A stretch of 64,000 bases of DNA from an uncultured Shewanella sp. (GCA_947503555.1 CANNEE010000019.1:26558-90557), one strand, 5' to 3'. Counted from the stretch's first letter, positions 35,422-44,484 are shown. The notes: a model not told the origin generated them from the sequence alone. Numbers and translations: made by a program.

Positions 35422-37443
35422 CTAGCGGCTGCGCTTTCTCGCAAATAACCCAAGCATCAAGAGTGACAACCAATGGATAACACCACCAGAGCTGCTACTT
35501 TCCTGGGTTTGAGGGTCTGGTGTCACGGTCGTTGGCTCGGTTAATTCTACTGTTTTAGTCACTTGATGAGTCGCACCAGCATCATCTGTCACTGTCAAAG
35601 CAACCTGATAACTTCCCCACTGTCCAAAGCTATGGCTGATCTGTAAACCCGACTGACTCGTTGCTGCTAATGACCAAGCATAATGATTTATGCTGCCATC
35701 ACTATCACTGGAAAGGCTGGCATCAAACTGACAATCAAGGCCATCGCACTGATAACTAAAATCAGCAACAGGGGGAAAGTTTTCTGCCACTTCAGGGGTT
35801 ACCTGTAAAAATTTTGCCGTCACGGCTCCCCAGACATCATTTGCATCTTTAGCACGAAAATAAAGCGTATGGCGACCTTCACTTAAGCCTGAAACGTCTA
35901 ATGCATGGCTTACCGTTTCGGTGACTTGATCCAAACTGCCATCACTTGGCGCCATTGTGATAGCCTGGTGACTGCTATCAAAAGGGCCATCGTTGACATA
36001 AAGTTCGACTTCCTTAATGTCTTGGGTTGCCTCACTACCTTGGGTTTGATTAAAGGTTGCATCTGACACTGTCACCAACAGGTTCGCGACCTTGTTTTTA
36101 GGAACAGAAAGCTGAGCATTACCGTTGACACTGACAGTCAAAATATCTGGACCAGATGGTGTGATATAGGGGGCTGATACTATCTTGGCAGCATAGGTTA
36201 ACGCCTTTAGATTGTCGGGCTTAATCTTGCTGTTAAATTGACTGCAGGACTGAAAGAACTCAGTGCCCAATTCAAAGGTCATATGAGGAATCCCTAGCTC
36301 GCCATAGCTGACACTGTCACTGGTGCCATCGGTAGGATACAAGCCCACACTTTGTATCGGTGTATAGCCATTAAATTTAGCCAGTTTTCGACCTAAGGTT
36401 TGCAACTCACTACCATTAGGAGCTGGAGTATCCACATCTCCCCAAGGCCACAACACTAACTCAGAATATGAGTGAAGATCGATATGCATACCTTGAGTAT
36501 CTAGAGGGGCTGCATCATTAGGGTTAGGGCCTCGATGATCACCAAACAACGCTGTTAAATAAGCTTCGACCGCTTGGGTTTCTGGCTCAGAAGCCGGTGT
36601 TGGCCCCCTAAAGATATTGGAACATTCATCGCCGCTCGAACCACCCTCAACCGTTCCCCAACCAAAGCTAAAGTTACGATTAAGATCCACACCTTGAGCT
36701 TCAGGGTTGGTGCTACAGTAGGTCTCATTTTGATTTTTACGCCATAGGAGCCCAGATTCAGCCTTTTTTCTACCATCAGGGTTCATATGCAAGAGGATAT
36801 GGATCTCATGTTGATCGAGGATCCAGTGGCTATCTGCATCGGTCTCATAACTAGAAACGAGCTGCTCCATAAAAGCCAGAGCCAATGGCGAGGTGGCATA
36901 TTCGCGAGCGTGCATGGCAGCGTGAATAAACAATTTAGGCTTATTATCTGCTTTAACTTGACTGGTTAGCTTAAAGACATTGAGATCATAACCTCCTTTA
37001 CCCGCCTGTTTTTGCCAACTATCACCAATATCAATCATGGTCACCAGCTGAGGATATTGATCCCTCAATGCCAAGGCCTGTGTCTGGGTCTCTTCTACAG
37101 TGGGATAACAGCTAAACCCAGCAATACCTTGCGTCTGATTGTTTACCGCTCGCTCTTTGAAAACTTTAGGTGCAAGTTTGGCTTCATCGATGTTAAGAAC
37201 AAAAGGCTTCACTCTCATCAGCTCTTTATCAGAAAGTTGCGCCCAAATACGGTTTTGACTCGGATCGCTGCGAACTAAATTGTGATGCAGACTGATACTT
37301 GCCTTGAGGTAGGTCTGTTTGTCGGGGAAAGTAAGCTCATACTGTGTTGTTTGCGCCATAACAGGCGTTACCATGAATCCCAAGGCCAACGCCAATGCCA
37401 ATGCCAATGCCAATGCCAGATACTGTTTTGTTTCTAATACCAT
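35422..37443 (-). CDS. secreted M14 zinc carboxypeptidase with PKD and GlyGly-CTERM
   Basis: A 673-residue exported protease, counted from ATG 37443 (MVLETKQYLALAL); the start 12 bases further up is also possible. The signal peptide contains a repeated Leu-Ala run encoded by a microsatellite. The M14 domain has the zinc motif HAAMHAREYATSP, the substrate-binding NPDGR and LNRNF, the third ligand in HIDLHSYSELVLWPWG and the catalytic Glu in FELGTEF. A PKD domain (PVADFSYQCDGLDCQFDAS...) follows, and the C-terminus is SSSGGVIHW + hydrophobic helix + RKRSR, a GlyGly-CTERM signal cut by rhombosortase. It should be exported by type II secretion and anchored at the surface. Confidence 0.9.
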   Translation of the reverse strand: MVLETKQYLALALALALALALGFMVTPVMAQTTQYELTFPDKQTYLKASISLHHNLVRSDPSQNRIWAQLSDKELMRVKPFVLNIDEAKLAPKVFKERAVNNQTQGIAGFSCYPTVEETQTQALALRDQYPQLVTMIDIGDSWQKQAGKGGYDLNVFKLTSQVKADNKPKLFIHAAMHAREYATSPLALAFMEQLVSSYETDADSHWILDQHEIHILLHMNPDGRKKAESGLLWRKNQNETYCSTNPEAQGVDLNRNFSFGWGTVEGGSSGDECSNIFRGPTPASEPETQAVEAYLTALFGDHRGPNPNDAAPLDTQGMHIDLHSYSELVLWPWGDVDTPAPNGSELQTLGRKLAKFNGYTPIQSVGLYPTDGTSDSVSYGELGIPHMTFELGTEFFQSCSQFNSKIKPDNLKALTYAAKIVSAPYITPSGPDILTVSVNGNAQLSVPKNKVANLLVTVSDATFNQTQGSEATQDIKEVELYVNDGPFDSSHQAITMAPSDGSLDQVTETVSHALDVSGLSEGRHTLYFRAKDANDVWGAVTAKFLQVTPEVAENFPPVADFSYQCDGLDCQFDASLSSDSDGSINHYAWSLAATSQSGLQISHSFGQWGSYQVALTVTDDAGATHQVTKTVELTEPTTVTPDPQTQESSSSGGVIHWLSLLMLGLFARKRSR
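37385..37420. repeat. hexanucleotide microsatellite inside a signal peptide
   Basis: Six tandem 6-bp units, GCCAAC then GCCAAT four times then GCCAGA, encode the Leu-Ala run in the signal peptide of the M14 protease. Changes by whole units keep the frame and alter only the length of the hydrophobic core. Confidence 0.85.
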
Positions 37444-37587
37444 TTTTAAATCCATTGCTAAACTGCATTTCCATTGCCTAATCACGACAATTAACTTTTT
37501 ATTAACAGCCAGACTAAATCTTAGCCATCTCTTAAGCAAGCACTATATAGGGGATGTGAAACGGTAAAAATATGAAAAAAGAGGCAT

Positions 37588-37615
37588 TAAAAAAGGCTCC
37601 TAAGAGCCTCTTTTT
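37588..37615 (-). terminator. ilvE terminator
   Basis: On the minus strand AGGCTC and GAGCCT (37594-37599 with 37604-37609) pair around TTAG, followed by TTTTTTAA. It lies just after the ilvE stop. Confidence 0.88.
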
Positions 37616-37620
37616 AGAGA

Positions 37621-38712
37621 TTAATAATTACGTCGTTCAACTCGCTGAACCCAACCTTGGGGTCCCTCAAGTCTACCATTTTGAATGTCGGTAAAGACTT
37701 GGTAGATACGCTTAATGTACTTACCCACCTTACCATCACCTACGGACACAATACGTCCATCTTCAAATATGTATGAGCCAACTGGTGATACAACAGCCGC
37801 AGTACCAAAGCCACCCGCTTCGATAATTTCACCGGATTCAATATCGGCTATAAACTTATCTAACATCACTGTTTCTTGGCGAATTTCACAGCCTAGTATT
37901 TCACCTAACTCCATAATCGATTGAGAGGTGATTGACTTTAAAATGGTATCGGTAAACTTAGGAATGATCACTGTGCCATCTTTTAGCACATGGAAGTGGT
38001 TCATTGCGCCCACTTCTTCAATCTGGGTATTGGTCGAATCTAAATAGAGTACCTGAGCCGCGCCATATTCGGCAGCAGCCTTACCCGCTCTTAATGATGC
38101 AGCATAGTTACCTGCGGCTTTAGAAGCGCCGGTACCACCAGAGACTGCACGATGGAACTCTTTAGTGATCAACAAGCGAATCGCATTATCGACGCCATCG
38201 GCATAATAAGCCCCGCTTGGGCTGATCATGACACAGAAGGTATATTGATTACTTGGACTAACTGAGAGTCTATCTTCGGTCGCAAAGATGAAAGGGCGAA
38301 TATACATACAAGCACCCTTCTGCATAGGAAACCACAAGCGTTCAACATCGATAAGGGCGTTAATCGCATCAAGCTGAACCTGCTCATCGATATTAGGAAT
38401 ACAAACAATATCGGCACTACGATTCATACGTTCGGCATTCTTATTTAGCCTAAAGGTATAAATTTCACCATCTTGGTGCATAAAAGCCTTAGCACCTTCA
38501 AAAATAGACTGGCCATAATGCAGCGACATAGCACCCGGTGCCATTTCAAACGGAGCATAGGGAACAATGCGCGGATCTTGCCACTCGCCATCCTTATAAT
38601 CCATTAAGAACATATGATCGGTTCTTAGGCTACCAAACCCCACATTACCCTGTGGTTGAAACTGCTCGGTACGGCGCTCAGACGCAGGTTTTAAATTATA
38701 GGTTATTTCCAT
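37621..38712 (-). CDS. ilvE: branched-chain amino acid aminotransferase, class II
   Basis: A 363-residue PLP enzyme of the long eukaryote-like (class II) type. It does the final transamination to Val, Leu and Ile. Signatures: YGQSIFEGAKAF, GGTGASKAAGNYAAS (with the PLP lysine in this family's SKAAGNYA-type segment to be checked by alignment), EVGAMNHFHVL and GFGTAAVVSPVGS. ATG 38712 (MEITYNLKP) follows AAGGTGG; in-frame codons upstream have no ribosome site. It is 16 kb from the rest of the pathway, which fits the missing ilvE in ilvGMDA. Confidence 0.93.
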   Translation of the reverse strand: MEITYNLKPASERRTEQFQPQGNVGFGSLRTDHMFLMDYKDGEWQDPRIVPYAPFEMAPGAMSLHYGQSIFEGAKAFMHQDGEIYTFRLNKNAERMNRSADIVCIPNIDEQVQLDAINALIDVERLWFPMQKGACMYIRPFIFATEDRLSVSPSNQYTFCVMISPSGAYYADGVDNAIRLLITKEFHRAVSGGTGASKAAGNYAASLRAGKAAAEYGAAQVLYLDSTNTQIEEVGAMNHFHVLKDGTVIIPKFTDTILKSITSQSIMELGEILGCEIRQETVMLDKFIADIESGEIIEAGGFGTAAVVSPVGSYIFEDGRIVSVGDGKVGKYIKRIYQVFTDIQNGRLEGPQGWVQRVERRNY

Positions 38713-38823
38713 TGCACACCACCTTAAAGACTGAACAAGCAGACTATGAATCAGGCCGCATAAAGTCAAGCTTAGCGAGCGCTATCATAGTTTTTCTCAA
38801 GCCCTATGCGAGTGGCAATAAGT

Positions 38824-39606
38824 TTACATTGGCGCTTGACGTATGGGGATATCACTGCAATTCTTGCTTTTACCTAGATGCATGCAAGTCTCACAGGTAC
38901 GGGATTGGCTATATTCCTTCTCAAAAAACAGATGAATACGCTCAGCCATATCCTGCATCATCTCAGCAGTGATCGGTGTTTGCCATTTATAGCGATTCAT
39001 CATACGACTTAAATGGCGATAACATGTATCATTTTTATCCTTTAAATATTTCTCATCCATTAATTGACTTTCGTAAGAAGATACAGCACCACCTAAGAAG
39101 AAATAAATTGCTTGCGTTAAGTCTAATACATCTTGTTCAGACGCATTAAGTATATTATTTAGCCTAGCTTCTTCTAAGGGGTTATATATGCGACTCCAAA
39201 AGTGATTGACGCGATTCTTTAATATTTCTATTTTTTCAGCACTTGCCAATTTCCAAAACATGCTATTAATAGATACAACTCGCAAAACATTAAATATTGG
39301 GCTCTTTTTCACAGCTTCAAATGTAAATAACACAGGCAGTATTGCTTGTTGCTGAATAGTTAAATCAGGATTGCGCTTAATAAATATCGGCATATGACAA
39401 GATGTTGTATTTCTTAAAAATAAACAAACAAGCACATCTTCCTTGGTTTCAAAATATTTATATAAAGTGTTGGTTGAACAACCAGCCTGCTTGGCAATCT
39501 GCGCAAATCTAAATGATACAACCCCTTGAGAATCAATTAACTCTTCTGCTACATCGAGTAATTGATTACAACGTATTGCTTCTAATGAATTATTGGGGCA
39601 TTTCAT
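38824..39606 (-). CDS. TetR-family regulator of module 1, cysteine-rich
   Basis: A 260-residue TetR protein. The HTH is at about residues 30-52 (SFRFAQIAKQAGCSTNTLYKYFETKED); the rest is the ligand domain. It is a paralogue of the regulator at 47070, and the pair share cysteines at residues 3, 13, 43, 61 and, at the C-terminus, 238 and 241 (CETC), with one further Cys at 250. Such clustered, conserved cysteines suggest a thiol or metal/redox sensor. I start at ATG 39606 because MKCP aligns with the other copy's MRCP. It is divergent from the FAD-subunit gene of module 1, which it probably controls. The gene is clearly AT-richer than the flavoprotein gene. Confidence 0.88.
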   Translation of the reverse strand: MKCPNNSLEAIRCNQLLDVAEELIDSQGVVSFRFAQIAKQAGCSTNTLYKYFETKEDVLVCLFLRNTTSCHMPIFIKRNPDLTIQQQAILPVLFTFEAVKKSPIFNVLRVVSINSMFWKLASAEKIEILKNRVNHFWSRIYNPLEEARLNNILNASEQDVLDLTQAIYFFLGGAVSSYESQLMDEKYLKDKNDTCYRHLSRMMNRYKWQTPITAEMMQDMAERIHLFFEKEYSQSRTCETCMHLGKSKNCSDIPIRQAPM

Positions 39607-39662
39607 AAATATAGTTCTCAAATACTTATATTAAGCGCATAACAAACACTATATAGATTATG

Positions 39663-39702
39663 GAGAAAAATTTTCTTGATACCCAACACAAAAACTTTTC
39701 TC
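39663..39702. promoter_or_regulatory. imperfect inverted repeat, candidate operator of module 1
   Basis: GAGAAAAATTTTC (39663-39675) and AAAAACTTTTCTC (39690-39702) are complementary at 11 of 13 positions with a 14-bp spacer. A CGTGA half-site follows at 39716. The site is in the tetR1/FAD1 gap, at nearly the same distance from a CCTATTGT box as the better inverted repeat of module 2. The low complexity of the arms limits confidence. Confidence 0.4.
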
Positions 39703-39786
39703 ACCCTAAATTAAACGTGACTTAACGCATATTTAGATATTAATTTCCCGCCTATTGTAATACCCAAGTCAATCGGAGGTAGAGCA

Positions 39787-41292
39787 ATGCAAACTAGACG
39801 TTCCTTTTTAAAGTTAGGCGCAGGTGCTGCAGCAATGGGAGCCATGGTTCCATTGTCAGCAAATGCAACTGACAGTAAAAAAATCAAGTGGGATGAGACC
39901 CATGAAATCGTCATCGTCGGAAGTGGCTTTGCGGGTTTCGCCGCTGCAGTTGAAGCCGCAAAACTCGGTGCAAAAGACGTTGTCATTTTTGAAAAACTGG
40001 GTGTTTATGGCGGTAACAGTACCCTTAATGCGGGCCAAGCCTGTTTCGCCAATACAGACCTACAGAAGAAACTAGGTATTGAAGACAGTGCCGAGTTAAT
40101 GGTTCAAGACCAATTAAAATCAGGCCGTGGTTATGCCAGTGAAGAACTATTACGCCACAGTGCAGAGCTAGGTCCATATATCTATCAAATGACCAAAGAT
40201 TGTGGCTGTGTCTATCGCGATCACATCATCAACACTGGTGGTACAAGTGCTACCCGAAGCCACCAAGTCGTAGAGCGTAGTGGCGCAGGCTTTATTCGTC
40301 CTATGCTAAAAACTGCTCGTAAGATGGGGGTTAAACCTAAGATCCGCCATAAGTTTGAAGGCCTAATCACGGCCGACGACGGCAGCGTATTAGGTATTAA
40401 AGTACGTAAGGGCTATCACTTTGGTCACGAAGACTCTGGTGAAATGATCAATGTACGCGCTAAGCGTGGTGTGATCATCGCAACCGGTGGTTTCGGTGCT
40501 AACGTTAGCTTCCGCCAAGCCTTAGATCCTAACTTAGGCTCAGAGGTAGGTTGTACTAATGCTCGTGGTGCAACAGGTGACGGTCTAATTGCCATGTTGT
40601 CCGAAGGGGCAATGCCAGTTCACTTAAGCTTTATTCAATCAGGCCCTTGGGCGTCTCCTGACGAAGGTGGGTTTGGTTATGGCGCAGGCTTCTCGCTATA
40701 CAACTTCCCACACTCAATCGCTATCGACCGTAATACAGGTCAACGTTTCATGAACGAAACCGCTGACCGTAAAACTCGCGCCGACTTAGAAGTTCAGCGT
40801 CGTGATAAAGATGGCAACCCTAACCCTGCGCTATTGATTGCCCCTAAGCATGAAGCCCAAAAAGATCCATCAATGGACAACGTGCTGCGCTACAACGTGG
40901 CTTGGGAGTTCGACAGTGTCGAAGCGATCGCTAAACACTTCGATGTGCCATTAGCGCCACTTAAACAGCAGATTGAAGATTGGAACAAATACGTTAAAGC
41001 CGGGGACGATCCTCAATTTGGTAAGCGCATGAACATGAGCACAGGCATTTACCTCACCGCTCCTTTTATTGTTCAACGTCTCTGGCCAAAGGTGCACTAC
41101 TGCCAAGGTGGTATTCAAATTAACACTAAAGCCGAAGTGATCGCCGCTAAGACAGGCAAGCCAATTCCTGGTCTATATGCAGCAGGTGAAGTCACAGGTG
41201 GCGTGCATGGTGTGAGCCGTTTAGGTGGCTGCTCAACACCAGAATGTATGGCCTTCGGTGTGACTGCCGCTCGCTCAGTAATGAAAGCATAA
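39787..41292 (+). CDS. FAD subunit of a periplasmic flavocytochrome c reductase, module 1 (2-enoate reductase type)
   Basis: A 501-residue flavoprotein exported by the Tat system (TRRSFLK at residues 3-9, signal to about 28). The FAD motif is IVIVGSGFAG (41-50), with GATGDGL at 261. Relative to Shewanella Fcc3 fumarate reductase, the hydride/proton-transfer arginines are kept (R320 in RFMNE, R478 in SRLGG), as is the substrate histidine in VHY (H437). The histidine that holds the second carboxylate of fumarate is gone (QSGPW, G286), so fumarate is an unlikely substrate. This pattern fits monocarboxylic 2-enoate reductases such as urocanate or acrylate (ArdAB) reductase. There is no FMN domain. 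The heme subunit is the next gene, 9 bases on. Confidence 0.9.
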   Translation: MQTRRSFLKLGAGAAAMGAMVPLSANATDSKKIKWDETHEIVIVGSGFAGFAAAVEAAKLGAKDVVIFEKLGVYGGNSTLNAGQACFANTDLQKKLGIEDSAELMVQDQLKSGRGYASEELLRHSAELGPYIYQMTKDCGCVYRDHIINTGGTSATRSHQVVERSGAGFIRPMLKTARKMGVKPKIRHKFEGLITADDGSVLGIKVRKGYHFGHEDSGEMINVRAKRGVIIATGGFGANVSFRQALDPNLGSEVGCTNARGATGDGLIAMLSEGAMPVHLSFIQSGPWASPDEGGFGYGAGFSLYNFPHSIAIDRNTGQRFMNETADRKTRADLEVQRRDKDGNPNPALLIAPKHEAQKDPSMDNVLRYNVAWEFDSVEAIAKHFDVPLAPLKQQIEDWNKYVKAGDDPQFGKRMNMSTGIYLTAPFIVQRLWPKVHYCQGGIQINTKAEVIAAKTGKPIPGLYAAGEVTGGVHGVSRLGGCSTPECMAFGVTAARSVMKA

Positions 41293-41301
41293 GGAATAAA
41301 C

Positions 41302-41664
41302 ATGAAAAAGATCAACACAATACTTGCGCTTGCATTAGGAGCCTGTCTTGCTTTTTCAGTGCAAGCCAAGAACAAACGTGACTATCACGACATGGTTTAT
41401 GACTCAGGCTGTAAAACGTGTCATGACCAAGGGCTAAAGCGTTTTCCTTCAGATGAGTCCTGTTTGCAATGCCATGATATGGCAGAGCTAGCGGAACAAA
41501 CCAAGCGTGAAGGACACGATGCGAAGCAAAACCCCCATGACAGCATGCACTATGGACAAGATGCGCCTTGTATGGAATGTCACGGTGAGCATACGCCTAA
41601 AAAAGCAATTTGCATGGATTGTCACAACTTTGACTTCCCTAAATTCAAATATGAGCACAACTAG
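41302..41664 (+). CDS. periplasmic tetraheme cytochrome c, module 1
   Basis: A 120-residue protein with a signal peptide (1-22, VQA-KN) and four CxxCH heme sites: CKTCH, CLQCH, CMECH and CMDCH, plus extra histidines for bis-His ligation. It is of the small Shewanella tetraheme type (STC/cytochrome c3-like fold found as the heme domain of Fcc3). It starts 9 bases after the FAD-subunit stop and should be its electron-delivering partner, taking electrons from CymA or similar quinol dehydrogenases. That last link is inference. Confidence 0.93.
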   Translation: MKKINTILALALGACLAFSVQAKNKRDYHDMVYDSGCKTCHDQGLKRFPSDESCLQCHDMAELAEQTKREGHDAKQNPHDSMHYGQDAPCMECHGEHTPKKAICMDCHNFDFPKFKYEHN

Positions 41665-41772
41665 TTAAGACTACGCCGTTCATTATTGAAACCCAAGGGC
41701 AGATTTCTCTGGTCGGAACTGCCCTTGAATAAAGCGTTAAAACACACAACACACAAGAAACGAAAGGATAAG

Positions 41773-42516
41773 ATGATGAAAAAACTACTCGCTATGTCCG
41801 CAGTACTCGTTGCAGGCTCTGCAGTTGCCGCTGATAAACCCGCTGATAAGCCTTGGCACAATGAAAAGCCAACGCTGTCTACGATCAACGCGCCAACTAA
41901 AGTTATGCCTATGGTTTGTAAGCAAGAGCAAGCGCTTAAATACCTAGAAGAACTGCGTTCTGGCAAGAAAGATATCTTCTCTGTTAAGTCAAATGACCAT
42001 GGCGGTAAAGGTGCAAATGATTCAGGTTGGTTAACTTGGACCATCGCAGATCCTGACACCCTAATCCCATGTCCAGAAGGCGGTGCAGCAGCAACAGAAG
42101 TCGGTATGTGCTGGAAAGAGCTAAACGATGAGCCTACGGTAATCGGTCTTGTTCGTGTCGCACCTGGTACAGCGATTCCACACTATCACCGTGAAATGGA
42201 GTGTTACTATAACTTAAGCGGTGAGGGTTTAACTTGGGCTCAAGAAAGAATGCAGCCTTTCCGTCCAGGTGATTTCATCGAAATTCCAAGTAAAGCCATC
42301 CACTACACGCCAAACGTATATGACGATCAAGACCTGATCTACATGTACTGGTTCCCACTAGATGGCAAGTTCTCTACCTTTAAGTACCAATGGCCAAAAG
42401 ATGTAGGTCCAGGTGAGCAACTTATGTTTGATTTCGTTCCTTACACTAACTCTAAAGCTGTTCGTTCAGGCAACGGTGGTTATGGTTGGGACGTAGTTAA
42501 GTCAAGCAAGAAGTAA
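41773..42516 (+). CDS. periplasmic cupin, module 1 (candidate lyase)
   Basis: A 247-residue protein with a signal peptide (1-20, AVAA-DK). The cupin core has motif 1 with H137, H139, E143 and Y145 (IPHYHREMECYYNLSG) and motif 2 with H177 (GDFIEIPSKAIHYTPN). This spacing, H-x-H-x3-E-x-Y and a His 38 residues later, is the metal/base arrangement known from cupin DMSP lyases such as DddK (H56, H58, E62, Y64, H96), but it is also the general cupin signature. It shares with the module 2 cupin WKEL-DEP-type and FKYQW-KDV motifs. It lies in the operon with a flavocytochrome. A lyase making the reductase's substrate is a hypothesis; a binding role is possible. Starts at tandem ATGs after AAAGGA. Confidence 0.82.
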   Translation: MMKKLLAMSAVLVAGSAVAADKPADKPWHNEKPTLSTINAPTKVMPMVCKQEQALKYLEELRSGKKDIFSVKSNDHGGKGANDSGWLTWTIADPDTLIPCPEGGAAATEVGMCWKELNDEPTVIGLVRVAPGTAIPHYHREMECYYNLSGEGLTWAQERMQPFRPGDFIEIPSKAIHYTPNVYDDQDLIYMYWFPLDGKFSTFKYQWPKDVGPGEQLMFDFVPYTNSKAVRSGNGGYGWDVVKSSKK

Positions 42517-42576
42517 ATCTCAGTTAAGTTCACTTTCAGGCTAGAGTAAGGGGTCTTCGGGCCCCTTAATATAAAT

Positions 42577-43038
42577 ATGAAAAAGTATCTCATTCTTTTT
42601 ATAGCACTTCTTAGCTCTGGCGCAATTGCAGAAGAGGCCACCTCAATTTTATGGAAAAAATTGGCTCCCGGCCCTGCAGAGCTGCCAGCTGAAGTTAATG
42701 TCAATCCAGAACTCGATGGAAAGAAGGTTGTCATTCCAGGATTTGTTATTCCATTAGACGCACAAGATGGTTTAACCAGTAACTTTCTACTGTCTCCAAG
42801 ACAGGGGGCTTGTATTCATAGGCCACCACCGGCACCAAATCAGCTAATCCATGTGGTTTTTGATAAGCCAATAAAATTACCTGAGATAGAACAACCTATT
42901 TATATTTCTGGCACGATTAACTTAAAAACAGAAAAAAATGCCTTCGCACAAACTGGCTATTTTATTCAAGGCGATGAAGCAATTGAATACCCTATAAAGG
43001 TAAAACCATCTCAAACGGGTCATTCACACGCTCATTAA
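42577..43038 (+). CDS. DUF3299 family secreted protein
   Basis: A 153-residue exported protein (signal 1-18, AIA-EE). It matches DUF3299 in GKKVVIPGFVIPLD and the signature GACIHRPPPAPNQLIHVVF. The family is uncharacterised; members often sit with metal transporters. Here the tail is His-rich (HSHAH), which would suit metal binding. It is in the module 1 gene line, between cupin and porin, and has no counterpart in module 2. A metal-delivery role for the cupin is a speculation. Base composition is AT-richer than in the cupin and flavoprotein genes. Confidence 0.8.
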   Translation: MKKYLILFIALLSSGAIAEEATSILWKKLAPGPAELPAEVNVNPELDGKKVVIPGFVIPLDAQDGLTSNFLLSPRQGACIHRPPPAPNQLIHVVFDKPIKLPEIEQPIYISGTINLKTEKNAFAQTGYFIQGDEAIEYPIKVKPSQTGHSHAH

Positions 43039-43066
43039 TTTTTCTTTGAATAAGAATTTAAAGGTA

Positions 43067-44191
43067 ATGATGATGAATTGTTTTAAAATATCCGCTCTTG
43101 CTGCTGCAATTGCATTAGTGGGGATTTCTGCTCCTGCTGTGGCAGAAGGTGGAATTAATGTTGGCGGTGCTGTACGCGTCAATTATGCTTATAAAGAATA
43201 TAGTGAAGCATCTAAAGATACATTAGGTAAATTAGATTTCGATATTTTTGCCATAAAGTTTAATGGTAAAAAAGGTGATTGGGGCTTATCTGCAGAATAC
43301 CGTTTTGCAAAAGACTCTAACTTCATTAAATATGGTTACGCCTATTATGATGTCAGCCCTGAATGGCAAATTCAGTTTGGTATTAACAAGAAGCCATTTG
43401 GTAACCCTGGGTTTATTTCGAATAGTTTCTGGTTCTCAATTCCATATTATTTAGGTTTTGAAGATGACTATGATACAGGTATTAAAGCCAGTTATAAGAA
43501 TAACGGCTGGAATACTGATATCGCCTTCTACAAAAACCCAGAGTATGGCGCCAGTGAAAACAAGCGTTATGCAACAGATCTATACACAGGAACCATCAAC
43601 GGTACTAGTTATAAGAATGAAGAAACTAACCAGCTAAACTTACGCCAGACCTATGTCATGGAGTATAAAGGTGGTAGCACTACACTTGGTGGCTCTGTAG
43701 AAGTCGGTCAAATCTACAATACAGACACTAAAGATAATGGCGATCGCTACGCTGTTGCCCTCCATATGGACATGAGCTATCACAATTGGAACCTTCAGGC
43801 TCAGGCGATGCAGTATGAGTACGATGCAGCAGACAACAATGACCCAAATAAAATTGGCGTCTCTGTTGTTAGCTGGCAGTATGAAATCGCTAGTAAAGGT
43901 CAGGCTTATACCGCTAACTTGTCTTACACCATACCTACGAGCTTTGGCAGTGTAAAAGTTTACAACGACTTTAATGTCATGACCCCAGATGTGGCCGACA
44001 ACTCATACGATAATAGCTACCAGAATGTACTTGGTGCCGCGATTGCAGCTGGCCCAACTTACACTCAAGTGGACTTTATCATGGGCAAAAACATGACGTT
44101 CTCAACAGGCAGCGACGACCATGTAGGTTTACCTATGGCCGGCGATGGCTGGGATAAGCGCGTCAATATCAATTTTGGTTACTACTTCTAA
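43067..44191 (+). CDS. outer-membrane porin, module 1
   Basis: A 374-residue beta-barrel protein; signal peptide to about residue 26 (PAVA-EG), alternating strands throughout, and a terminal Phe (INFGYYF), the usual outer-membrane assembly signal. I do not recognise the porin subfamily. It is a close paralogue of the module 2 porin at 50120, with long runs of identity such as KRYATDLYTGTINGT and SVVSWQYEIASKGQAYT. The first third is AT-richer than the rest, as if it were a mosaic. Three ATGs in a row (43067, 43070, 43073) follow AAAGG; the last has the best spacing. Its place in the operon suggests it admits the module's substrate. Confidence 0.85.
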   Translation: MMMNCFKISALAAAIALVGISAPAVAEGGINVGGAVRVNYAYKEYSEASKDTLGKLDFDIFAIKFNGKKGDWGLSAEYRFAKDSNFIKYGYAYYDVSPEWQIQFGINKKPFGNPGFISNSFWFSIPYYLGFEDDYDTGIKASYKNNGWNTDIAFYKNPEYGASENKRYATDLYTGTINGTSYKNEETNQLNLRQTYVMEYKGGSTTLGGSVEVGQIYNTDTKDNGDRYAVALHMDMSYHNWNLQAQAMQYEYDAADNNDPNKIGVSVVSWQYEIASKGQAYTANLSYTIPTSFGSVKVYNDFNVMTPDVADNSYDNSYQNVLGAAIAAGPTYTQVDFIMGKNMTFSTGSDDHVGLPMAGDGWDKRVNINFGYYF

Positions 44192-44237
44192 TGTAAATAT
44201 CGTACATGTTATTTATGACTTAAGTGGTCACTGAAAT

Positions 44238-44429
44238 ACTTAGGTGTTTCGCCCCCCTTTGTGGAGCACCTAAGTCTCATTCCCTTTGGAATGAATTGTT
44301 AAACGAGATAGGGGAATAGTCACTATCGACACGGCTCCCGTCGACATCTCATTATTCCCAATCGATTTGTGGGTGGTAGATTTATTCAACGGTGCTTACT
44401 TCCTTCTGGCGGTTCAAAAGGAATAAATC
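44238..44429 (+). ncRNA. structured 3' region of the porin 1 transcript, possible small RNA
   Basis: Four hairpins follow one another before the terminator: ACTTAGGTG/CACCTAAGT (44238-44275), CATTCC/GGAATG (44278-44293), GGGAATA/TATTCCC (44312-44359) and GATTTATTC/GAATAAATC (44379-44429). Such an ordered array is more than a terminator needs and may be a processed 3'UTR-derived RNA. No homologue is known to me. Confidence 0.35.
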
Positions 44430-44442
44430 AATATCTTAACCC

Positions 44443-44484
44443 AAGCCTTCAAATAATTATTTGAAGGCTTATTTTTATATTTTT
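44443..44484 (+). terminator. terminator of module 1
   Basis: A perfect 28-bp palindrome (AAGCCTTCAAATAA and its complement, 44443-44470) is followed by ATTTTTATATTTTT. It ends the module 1 transcript. Confidence 0.9.

Noticed and set aside
38538-38972. A 144-residue + strand frame across the ilvE/tetR1 junction
   Set aside because: It overlaps two well-supported minus-strand genes and shows no domain.
39787-41664. Fumarate reductase as the function of module 1
   Set aside because: The fumarate-binding histidine is missing and the flavin and heme parts are separate, Tat-exported proteins, so a different enoate is more likely.
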